Shown piece after piece: positions 52,054 to 59,340 of a DNA stretch of 64,000 nucleotides (its first letter is position 1; the number at the start of each line of letters is the position of its first letter). Position numbers and translations under genes: made by a program. This DNA is from an uncultured Clostridia bacterium (GTDB lineage Bacteria; Bacillota; Clostridia; Oscillospirales; Oscillospiraceae), in NCBI GenBank assembly GCA_945876285.1, contig CAMCNO010000007.1, forward strand, positions 1-64,000, read 5' to 3'. A model generated the notes under the pieces. That model ran no database searches. It was given only the letters and a program-made list of their open reading frames with translations, and was not told the origin of the DNA.

Positions 52054-53430
52054 ATGACAACTTGCAGCAACTGCGGCGCGCCGCTGAGAGAGGGCGCGGG
52101 CTTCTGCTCCGCCTGTGGTACCGCCGTCAACACAGCGGTTTTCTGCAGCCAGTGCGGAACGGAGCTGAGCGCGGGGGACAAGTTCTGCTACGCCTGCGGC
52201 GCCCCGGTGAAGGCAGCCGCGCCCAAGGCCGCCCCGGCTGCCAGAGAGCAGCCCCGCCGGCGGGGCCGTCCCCCCAAGAACGCCGCCCCTGCTCCCGCCG
52301 AAGAGGTCTCCATGAAGGACACCTATCCCAGCGTGCTGGGCTTTTATGAAAGCCGGTACAAAGCCGTCAGCATCAGCGACCGGGCAATCGTGTTTAGCCA
52401 TGGCGGAAGTATTTATCATTTGGACAAGGACCTGCATATGTTGTCTCATGATATTGGATATGGACCGTTCCGGGTTGTCCAGACCAAAACCGGACTTCGG
52501 GTGCTTTCGGAGGAATACGGTGATTCCGGGAGAACCTTGGAGCTGCTGGAGATGGATGACGGGTTGAAGATTCTCTCCCGGCGGCAGGTGGCCACCCTTC
52601 CCGGTGATGATATGCCGGAGGAGTGCGGCTATGCCATGAGTGAGCACTATCTGTTTGTTGTGCGGTATCTGCCGGTGGAAAATGAAGACGGTGACACCAT
52701 TCACCAGGATATCACCTTTACCAGACTTTGTTTGGACAGCGGTGAGGAGCTCGTCCTGTCCGGCAATGACGTGCAGGTGGAGGGCTGTCCGTTGAGCGGC
52801 TGCGGTCAATTGCTGGCTGACAGCGGTACTCTGTATGTTTATGGGGATGTGCAGGAGCGGGACGAGGACGGTGATGCCTCTTATCCGAGTGTCTTGATGG
52901 CGATAGACTTTGACACAGGTACATTCCGTCCTATTTGGAAATCAGAGCGCCGCTTTAGATATCGTGGCCGGCCACAATTCTTTGATTTCGCCAAGGGCAT
53001 TATGTGGACCTATCCCCGGGAAATGGAGATGAAGCGCCGGGGCTGGGAGAAATCTCCGGAGAAATACCTTGTCCCCAGAAAAATCGGGTGGAACACCCCC
53101 ATTCTGGCTAACTACAAGGTGTGGACTTTGAACGATCAGACAGATTGGAGCCGAAACTTCGGATACTTTGATGGAGAGCACGCCTATTTTGCTCCGGATT
53201 ATTGGCATTTCTATATGGTGGACGCATACGGCAACATTTCCGAGGACTGGAACCCCACAGTCCACGGGCGGACGGAAACCGCGGTGGTCTGGCCGCAGGG
53301 AGGCAAGGTCATTGCCGACCTGCTGGCAGATTACTACTACACCGCCTATCCGCTGGAAAGCTACGCCTGTCCCACATATAAAGAGACACAGATGCTGAAA
53401 GCGGAAGAAGTCCCTGCGTCTGACGACTGA
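52054..53430 (+). CDS. Double zinc-ribbon, AT-hook and beta-propeller-like protein (copy 2)
   Basis: 458 aa from ATG 52054 (MTTCSNCGAPL); AAGGAG is 10 nt upstream, whereas the track GTG is too close to it. Zinc ribbons CSNCGAPLREGAGFCSACG and CSQCGTELSAGDKFCYACG; then an Ala/Pro linker with RRRGRPPKN resembling an AT-hook; then a roughly 360-aa beta-rich part (ISDRAIVFSHGGSIYHLDK, WTYPREMEMKRRGWE). Same architecture as 14070..15449, so the two copies flank most of the locus. Has an ordinary promoter. Confidence 0.78.
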   Translation: MTTCSNCGAPLREGAGFCSACGTAVNTAVFCSQCGTELSAGDKFCYACGAPVKAAAPKAAPAAREQPRRRGRPPKNAAPAPAEEVSMKDTYPSVLGFYESRYKAVSISDRAIVFSHGGSIYHLDKDLHMLSHDIGYGPFRVVQTKTGLRVLSEEYGDSGRTLELLEMDDGLKILSRRQVATLPGDDMPEECGYAMSEHYLFVVRYLPVENEDGDTIHQDITFTRLCLDSGEELVLSGNDVQVEGCPLSGCGQLLADSGTLYVYGDVQERDEDGDASYPSVLMAIDFDTGTFRPIWKSERRFRYRGRPQFFDFAKGIMWTYPREMEMKRRGWEKSPEKYLVPRKIGWNTPILANYKVWTLNDQTDWSRNFGYFDGEHAYFAPDYWHFYMVDAYGNISEDWNPTVHGRTETAVVWPQGGKVIADLLADYYYTAYPLESYACPTYKETQMLKAEEVPASDD

Positions 53431-53497
53431 CAACGCCGTTTCCTCTTTCACCGCACCGTTCCTGACGGACAGAAACCGATTACATACCTGAAACAGC

Positions 53498-53525
53498 ACA
53501 CCCGTGGGAGATTTCCCACGGGTGT
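53498..53525. terminator. Terminator between zinc-ribbon copy 2 and the Ada-like gene
   Basis: 12-bp perfect stem acacccgtggga / tcccacgggtgt, loop gatt, then TGTTTGTTG. Placed between convergent genes. Confidence 0.75.
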
Positions 53526-53545
53526 TGTTTGTTGCAATGCAGTTG

Positions 53546-53797
53546 TTATCCCTGCTGTTCCTTCCAGCGGCGGTATGCTTCGGGCATGCACTTGGCGCAG
53601 GGACGGTAGCCTGCCGCGATAGCGGTCTCCTCGTCGGCAAAGAAGACCCGGTGGGCGACGTACTGGCCCTTGGCGATGTACCGCAGGGCGGAGGGGCAGT
53701 CCAGCCGACCGTAGATTTTCAGCTTCCGATGGCCGCCCAGGGTGCCGGGGGTCTCGGAGTCGTAGGGCTTGCCGTCTTTTCCAATGAGATGATACAT
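53546..53797 (-). CDS. Ada-type zinc-binding domain protein
   Basis: 83 aa corresponding to the N-terminal metal-binding domain of Ada alone. FFADEETAIAAGYRPCAKCMPEA is the family signature; four cysteine ligands would be C in RLDCPSA plus CAKC and one further ligand that I cannot assign with certainty. No methyltransferase or AraC part follows. Such stand-alone Ada-like zinc proteins are common, with unclear function. TTGACG-N18-TATCAT promoter lies upstream on the minus strand. Confidence 0.75.
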   Translation of the reverse strand: MYHLIGKDGKPYDSETPGTLGGHRKLKIYGRLDCPSALRYIAKGQYVAHRVFFADEETAIAAGYRPCAKCMPEAYRRWKEQQG

Positions 53798-53911
53798 ATT
53801 TCATCCACTCCTTTGCCGGATTTCGCCTTCATGATACCAACCGGGGACAGGCTCCGTCAAGGAAATTTGACCCTGCCGAGGCGGATGCCTGTCGAAGTCT
53901 GTCGCACTGAT

Positions 53912-53940
53912 GAAATTTGAAAACGGCCTTATGGTAAGGT
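53912..53940 (+). promoter_or_regulatory. Regulon promoter element, site H
   Basis: AAATTTGAAAACGG, TTGAAA-N12-TAAGGT, 36 nt before the TTG start at 53977. Confidence 0.75.
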
Positions 53941-53976
53941 GTTTCATGCAGAAAAGCGTGAAGGAGGAACAAGACC

Positions 53977-56082
53977 TTGACGAAGCTGAGAGCACGGATG
54001 GAGGAGATTGGAGAACACCTGCGGCTGTTCACGGAGGAGGAAGCCATTTTGGCGGCGGCGGAATTGGGCGATTGGGATCGGGTGTTTGCCCTGCTGGACG
54101 AAATGAAGCGCCCTATGGATCAGGGCGCTGCCGGACAGTGCCTGGAATGGGCGCTGCATCATGCGCCGTGGCAGACCTTCGACCGTCTGCTGGACCGTCT
54201 GCCGGGGGGAGAGTATGCGGGAAAAACCGTCATCAGAGGTCTCATCACAAACAGGGGAGACAACGACGCTTTGGAGGCCAGCGGCACTCTGGTCCTGCTG
54301 GCTGCGGCCTGCGGAAAGGCGGAGCATCTAAGGTGCCTGCTGGACCACGGCTGGGACGTGAACAGCGCCTCGCCGGACGCGGCCCGGAGCCTGCGGGCGC
54401 GAATTTCCGGAATTTATGCGTCTCAAAAGGTGTTCGCGCCGCCCGCCGAGCCGTACTCCGCCCGCAGAGAGAGTACGCTGTGCTTTTTGGCGGAGGATGA
54501 GGATGAGCACAAGCCCTGGCGCTATGCCCGCGGTGTCCTTCCGGGCGTTACGCCGCTGGCTGCTGCCGTGATCTGCGGACAGACGGACTGTGCGCGGCTG
54601 CTGATGGACTACGGCGCGTGGCGGGAGGAGGCACACTCCGTTGCCAGAGTGCTGATGATGCGCCTGCGGGAGGACGATGCGCAGTATCAGGCCTGCCGGG
54701 AGGCGGTGCTGTCCTACGGAGAGACGCCTCACCCTATGGAGCTGTGGTCGGTCATCCACATCTGCACGCCGGAACAGCTGCGGGCGGAGCTGAGCCGCTG
54801 CCGCTACAGCGACGAAGCCATTGCGGAAGCTGTGATGGAGCTGACGGGTGAGAACTGGCGGAATCCCTTTTGGCGCTACGGGCAGGAGGTGTCGATGTAT
54901 GACGGCGAACGGCTGCGCATCCTGGAGCAGTATGCGCCCCAGGTGTTCCGGCAGGAGAACATCGTGGGACGGCTGCTGTACTGGGGACTGATGCAGGGTG
55001 ATGAGGAGGACATGCAGGAGTTTCTGCCGCGCCTGTGTCCGGAGAGGGTGGACCTGTCCATGCTGAGGGGCGCGTTGATGTATCCGGGGGCCAGGAGGGT
55101 CAGCAGATTCCTGCGGTGTCTGGCCCAGGGACGGACCTGCGTCATGGACCGGGACAGTGTGCCGTGGCATACGTCGCCGCTGGTGCTGCAGACGCTGTTC
55201 AAGTGCGTGACCTTCCTGCCGCCCACTGTCCATGAGGGCGTCAGCGGACTGACCTATGCGATTTTGCGCACCAACAACCTCAAGCTCATCCGCGGCGCCC
55301 TGGAGACGGGCACGATCCCGCCGGAGGAATCCGCCCGGGACCTGCTGGCCTGCCATGCAGAGAGCGAAAGCGGCTCCGCTGCGGTTCGGGCGGCGATTTT
55401 GAGCACCCCACGCCCGGAGGTGACGGAGCACCCGGCTGTGCAGGACCAGACGTCCGCCGGACCGTACCGCTGGGGCGTGGAGGGAACATGGGAGAGGGCC
55501 GTGAAGTCCCATCAGCCCATGGGCGGCCTGCTGCCTCTGGGCTATCCCGGAAACCGGGAGGAGGTGACGCTGGAGTGCGAGGACGGCGTCTGGTACCTGG
55601 ATTCGGAATTTGCGGTGATGTGCGTGACTGGCCGCAGTGCCGACGCCGAACGCTGGGTGCGGGACAAAGCGGACAACGCGCTGCGGCAGGTCTTCTCCCT
55701 GCGCCCGGAGGAGCAGGATTATGAGCTGATGGGCACGGCGCTGTGCCTGGCCGCCTTCGCGGGACAGCGTGAGACGGTGGAGGCGCTGCTGAGTCTGGGC
55801 GCGGAGGCGGAGGAGCAGCACATGGGCATGCCCGGTATCCTGCGGCTCGACAACGGCGCCCGGGAGCTGCCCGTGACGGCTTTGGAGGCCGCAATGGTGC
55901 AGGGACACTGGGAGACGGCGCGGCTCCTGCTGCAGCACGGCGCTGTCTGCGATCTAGGACAGAACGCCGTGCAGGCCCTCTGGCGGCTCTTCCGGCAGGA
56001 CGACATGGAGGAGGCTGTGCGGCGTCATCTGGAGGGCTATGTGTCCTGTGCTGGAGGAAGGATTCTCTTGACGAAACAATAG
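53977..56082 (+). CDS. Large divergent ankyrin-repeat protein (family member 9)
   Basis: 701 aa, starting at TTG 53977 with AAGGAGG 8 nt upstream. Ankyrin units GTLVLLAAACGKAEHLRCLL then DHGWDVNSAS, and TPLAAAVICGQTDCARLLM with DYGAW; later LPPTVHEGVSGLTYAILRTN, GTALCLAAFAGQRETVEALL and ALEAAMVQGHWETARLLL with QHGAVCDL. Closest to member 6 (34544..36691) along its length. Transcribed alone from site H; converges with the 219-aa gene 9 bp downstream without a clear terminator. Confidence 0.85.
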   Translation: MTKLRARMEEIGEHLRLFTEEEAILAAAELGDWDRVFALLDEMKRPMDQGAAGQCLEWALHHAPWQTFDRLLDRLPGGEYAGKTVIRGLITNRGDNDALEASGTLVLLAAACGKAEHLRCLLDHGWDVNSASPDAARSLRARISGIYASQKVFAPPAEPYSARRESTLCFLAEDEDEHKPWRYARGVLPGVTPLAAAVICGQTDCARLLMDYGAWREEAHSVARVLMMRLREDDAQYQACREAVLSYGETPHPMELWSVIHICTPEQLRAELSRCRYSDEAIAEAVMELTGENWRNPFWRYGQEVSMYDGERLRILEQYAPQVFRQENIVGRLLYWGLMQGDEEDMQEFLPRLCPERVDLSMLRGALMYPGARRVSRFLRCLAQGRTCVMDRDSVPWHTSPLVLQTLFKCVTFLPPTVHEGVSGLTYAILRTNNLKLIRGALETGTIPPEESARDLLACHAESESGSAAVRAAILSTPRPEVTEHPAVQDQTSAGPYRWGVEGTWERAVKSHQPMGGLLPLGYPGNREEVTLECEDGVWYLDSEFAVMCVTGRSADAERWVRDKADNALRQVFSLRPEEQDYELMGTALCLAAFAGQRETVEALLSLGAEAEEQHMGMPGILRLDNGARELPVTALEAAMVQGHWETARLLLQHGAVCDLGQNAVQALWRLFRQDDMEEAVRRHLEGYVSCAGGRILLTKQ

Positions 56083-56091
56083 GTGTTCACT

Positions 56092-56751
56092 TTAGAAATC
56101 AGGCTCTTCATCCCCGAAGAGCTCGTGGAAAAAGCTGTCGAAGTTCACAGGGGAAGGGGAGGCCATATCCGCCTCCATCTCCAGTTTGGAAGCGAATTCC
56201 CGCTCTTTGAACAGCAGGCGGGAGGCCATCACCTTGTTTTCCGGTACAAACATGCTTGTGGGAGGCAGGAAGATCTCATCCAGCGGAGCTGCGGATTCCT
56301 CCAATTCCTCCGAACGGGAGTACCCGTCCTCTACTTCCATCCAGGCATAGCGGCGATACTTGCCGGCGCAGCGGCCGTAGGCCAGCCGGTAGCGCATGCG
56401 TACGCCAGTGAGAAGGATGCGTTCATTCTGCTCGGTTGTGAAGCTGGCGGCGTAGGGAGAAATCTCAACCGGCTCCGTCAGGTGGGATACCTGAATTGGT
56501 TGGATAAAGGGCTGTTTCCAGAATTTCACCTTCTGATCTCCAACCTGGTATTGCCGGTACAGCGACAGGATTTCGTGCTCGTAGCTATGGGGGTCCGGCT
56601 CATTGTCAGGTGCGCTGGGAGTTTGCTGCTCCAGGGAGGCAAAGAAATCGTCCAGCATGGCGGAAGTGCCTGCATAGGGGAAGAAGTAGCCGCCCGAAGC
56701 CAACAGCGTGATTTGGTAAAGCGGGGTATCGGTGGAGAGAGCAATCTTCAT
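56092..56751 (-). CDS. Hypothetical protein (219 aa)
   Basis: Not recognised. Soluble, with Tyr/Glu-rich beta-like stretches (RYRLAYGRCAGKYRRYAWME) and an acidic C-terminus (FDSFFHELFGDEEPDF). No motif or membrane helix. Behind a canonical TTGCTT-N17-TATAAT promoter on the minus strand, so not under the regulon element. Confidence 0.7.
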   Translation of the reverse strand: MKIALSTDTPLYQITLLASGGYFFPYAGTSAMLDDFFASLEQQTPSAPDNEPDPHSYEHEILSLYRQYQVGDQKVKFWKQPFIQPIQVSHLTEPVEISPYAASFTTEQNERILLTGVRMRYRLAYGRCAGKYRRYAWMEVEDGYSRSEELEESAAPLDEIFLPPTSMFVPENKVMASRLLFKEREFASKLEMEADMASPSPVNFDSFFHELFGDEEPDF

Positions 56752-56858
56752 GGCATCAACCCTTCAGCCGCGCGCTGTCCGCACCAATAGAGAATCGTGT
56801 GCGGAGGCAAACGGCCGCCTTTCTTGTGGAATTCTATTTCGGAGACTTCTAACTTTCG

Positions 56859-56887
56859 ATTATAAGGAGAAGCAATCAAAAAAGCAA
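56859..56887 (-). promoter_or_regulatory. Sigma-A promoter of the 219-aa gene
   Basis: Minus strand TTGCTT, 17-nt spacer, TATAAT. Confidence 0.6.
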
Positions 56888-56921
56888 GCCGGGCGCAGAA
56901 TGGTGCAGTGCTGCCGCTGAT

Positions 56922-56950
56922 CAAATTTGGACAGAACATGGGTGTACAGT
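56922..56950 (+). promoter_or_regulatory. Regulon promoter element, site J (diverged)
   Basis: CAAATTTGGAC, TTGGAC-N12-TACAGT, 40 nt before ATG 56991. Spacing kept although the GAAA part is altered. Confidence 0.65.
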
Positions 56951-56990
56951 ATAGCCAGAAACCTGAATCAAAAGAGAAAAGGAGACAGCC

Positions 56991-59120
56991 ATGTGGTTCA
57001 GTAACCATGATATCGAAACGCTGCACAAGGCCCTGGAGGAACGGAGGCATGCCAAAGTCTATGCTCTGCTGGACGGACTGAAGGAGAAGCTATCGGGAGA
57101 AGATGCGGCAGCGTGTCTGAAGGCGGCGCTGTCCTGCTCACCCGGGGTGTTTTGCCGGGTGCTGGAGCGGTGCAAGCCGGGTGAGTACGCCGGCTGGGTC
57201 AGGGTGGAGCTGGCCAGGGGCCGCGCCGCCTATGTTCGCGGCACCATGCTGACGCTGGCCGCGGCCCTGAACCGGCCGGAGCATGTGCGTATTCTGCTGG
57301 AAGCAGGCCATGACTGCAACAGCGCCGGGTTAGCTTCCGCACAGGCGTTTTTGGACGGTATGGGCTTCCCGGATATCACCATGATGGGGGACGCATCGCC
57401 GCTCGGAGACCGAAGCGGCGCCAGCTCCGGCGCGATCAATATCAGCGGGCGGGGCAACTGGCAGATCCCCTGCGCTACGCCGCTGGCTGCGGCGGTGGTG
57501 TGCGGCAGCAAGAGGGCTGCACAGGTGCTGCTGCGCTGGCCCGGCGTCTGGAGAGAGGAGAGCGGCGTGGTCTGCCGTGCCGCCCTCATGGCGCTGGAGC
57601 TGTATCAGGACGACCCGCGGCAGGACACAGCGGCACTGGTGTTCCGGGCATCCCGGGGAAAGCGCTTTGACCGGGAACGTCTAATGGAGACCCGCTGCCT
57701 GCGGGTGGAGTATGCCGGGGCCTTCTGCTCGGCGGAGGTCCTCCGCAGCCAACTGGAGGGAGGCTTCTGCGACGAGACCACAGCCCGGAAGCTACTGGAG
57801 CTGATGGATCAGGAGTCAAGGCGCATGGGGAAGTTTCCCATCCGCGCCTGCGCCGAAAAGCTGCGGCTGCTGGAGCGGTATTTCCCCCAGCTCTGCCGGG
57901 AATCCTGGGTGACGGGAATCCTGCTGCGGGAGGTGGTTGCCCGGTTTTCGCCCAAGAACACCTGCCCGCAGATGATCCGGCAGTGGAAGCGGCTTTGCGG
58001 GGAGGAGGGAGACCTGACCTGGGCCAGCCTGGAGCTACGGTGGATGCCCCGGAAGCAGCTGCGCATCCTGCTGCAGACGTTGGGGCAGGATACCCGGCTG
58101 GTCATGGATGCCGACGCCGCCGGATTAGGCCCCGCAGCGGAGCATCACACGGTCATGGAGCTTTTGCAGCATGTCCATTTTCGGCACAACCGGGGCTTGG
58201 AGGGGGTCAGCGCCCTTGCGGCGAACCTGACGGCCAGCGGCAATTTGCGGCTGCTTGTCAGAGGCGCGCAGCTGGGCGCATTTCAGGGCGAGGAGCCCCA
58301 GGCCCTGTTGGCGCATCTGGAGCGCCGGAACCAACCCAACCTGCGGGCGGCTGCGCTTGCCTACGGCAATGTGCGGGACGACGGGGAAGAACCGCCCTGG
58401 AAGACCTGCTGCCGGAGTCGTAGCTGGTATCGGAGCTGGTTCCCGGAGCCGGAAGCGTATCGGGAATGGCTGGAGGAGCTGGCTTTTGAAGAGCTTTCGG
58501 AGGAGGAGTGCCTGCGCCGCCTGCAGGTCATGGATTACCCGGAGTATGTCGGTAGCTTTTGGCTTGACGAATCGCAGATCAATCTGCGGAGAAGCGGGTC
58601 GGCTGGTGAAACGGAGTTCTGCGTCAGAAGTCCGGCAGCCGCCGTCTTCTGCGGAACGCAGGAGCAGCCGCTGCGGCTGATGATGAAGTATCTGCCGGAG
58701 AAGCTGGATAAGAGCTATTTCCTCTCTCTCACCGGGACGCAGTTCCAGCTGATGGGTACGCCTCTGTGTCTGGCAGCAGCCATGGGACAGACTGCGTTCG
58801 TCAAGCTGCTGCTGGATACCGGCCTCCAGCCTGATGAGCAGGGGCGGGGCGTGGTATCCGCCATCGCCCGGTGGGGATATTCGCAGCGGTGCCTGACGCC
58901 GTTGATGGCGGCGATTTTGTTCGGACAGGAGGAGACCGCCAGACTGCTGCTGGGCGCAGGCGCGCAGTGCGACTTTTCCAAGCCGGAGTACCAGCTCCTC
59001 CTGCGGATGGGAAATGAAGACGCCTACGAATTGGCGGCCTGCCTGCCGGGCGTAGGGTTCGAGAAGCTCACACCGGAACAACTGGATGCGCTGAAATACG
59101 AGCAAAACATCGATCTGTGA
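56991..59120 (+). CDS. Large divergent ankyrin-repeat protein (family member 10)
   Basis: 709 aa. Blocks: KPGEYAGWV, GTMLTLAAALNRPEHVRILL then EAGHDCNSAG, ATPLAAAVVCGSKRAAQVLL with WPGVWREESGVVCRA, LRSQLEGGFC, LVMDADAAG, LLQHVHFRHNRG, and GTPLCLAAAMGQTAFVKLLL, TPLMAAILFGQEETARLLL, PGVGFEKLT. Best match within the window is member 4 (27439..29475). Last gene of the locus. RBS AAAGGAG. Confidence 0.85.
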   Translation: MWFSNHDIETLHKALEERRHAKVYALLDGLKEKLSGEDAAACLKAALSCSPGVFCRVLERCKPGEYAGWVRVELARGRAAYVRGTMLTLAAALNRPEHVRILLEAGHDCNSAGLASAQAFLDGMGFPDITMMGDASPLGDRSGASSGAINISGRGNWQIPCATPLAAAVVCGSKRAAQVLLRWPGVWREESGVVCRAALMALELYQDDPRQDTAALVFRASRGKRFDRERLMETRCLRVEYAGAFCSAEVLRSQLEGGFCDETTARKLLELMDQESRRMGKFPIRACAEKLRLLERYFPQLCRESWVTGILLREVVARFSPKNTCPQMIRQWKRLCGEEGDLTWASLELRWMPRKQLRILLQTLGQDTRLVMDADAAGLGPAAEHHTVMELLQHVHFRHNRGLEGVSALAANLTASGNLRLLVRGAQLGAFQGEEPQALLAHLERRNQPNLRAAALAYGNVRDDGEEPPWKTCCRSRSWYRSWFPEPEAYREWLEELAFEELSEEECLRRLQVMDYPEYVGSFWLDESQINLRRSGSAGETEFCVRSPAAAVFCGTQEQPLRLMMKYLPEKLDKSYFLSLTGTQFQLMGTPLCLAAAMGQTAFVKLLLDTGLQPDEQGRGVVSAIARWGYSQRCLTPLMAAILFGQEETARLLLGAGAQCDFSKPEYQLLLRMGNEDAYELAACLPGVGFEKLTPEQLDALKYEQNIDL

Positions 59121-59195
59121 TGAAAAGGACCGTTGTGAAGGAGTATTGAAATTATCCGTTCAAAGTATTAGCAACTGGCCTTCTGGACAGAATCC

Positions 59196-59243
59196 TCGAT
59201 TTTAGCCGATTCTTGCAAAAACATAGAATCAAGGATATAATCC
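59196..59243 (+). promoter_or_regulatory. Duplicated promoter/operator, copy 1 (STAND NTPase)
   Basis: TTGCAA (59213), 17-nt spacer, TATAAT (59236). GATTC and GAATC arms form an inverted repeat around the -35, a likely repressor site. The 48-bp block matches 62313..62360 at 43 of 48 positions. A small hairpin (ttgggtg/cacccaa) follows in the leader. Confidence 0.75.
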
Positions 59244-59340
59244 CAGCAGGAGTCTGCCGGTTCGGAGCGTGTAGTTTAGTTGGGTGAAACACCCAATCCG
59301 GTAAAGCTAGACAGGCAGAAATGTCAAATGATAGGCAAGG

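Noticed and set aside
53801-53890. Possible further regulon element (caaggaaatttgacc) near the Ada-like gene
   Set aside because: AAATTTGAC is present but no TANNNT follows at 12 nt; the gene is better explained by a TTGACG-N18-TATCAT promoter on the minus strand.
54328-55938. 536-aa minus-strand ORF opposite ankyrin member 9
   Set aside because: Antisense shadow of a family member with clear paralogues on the plus strand.
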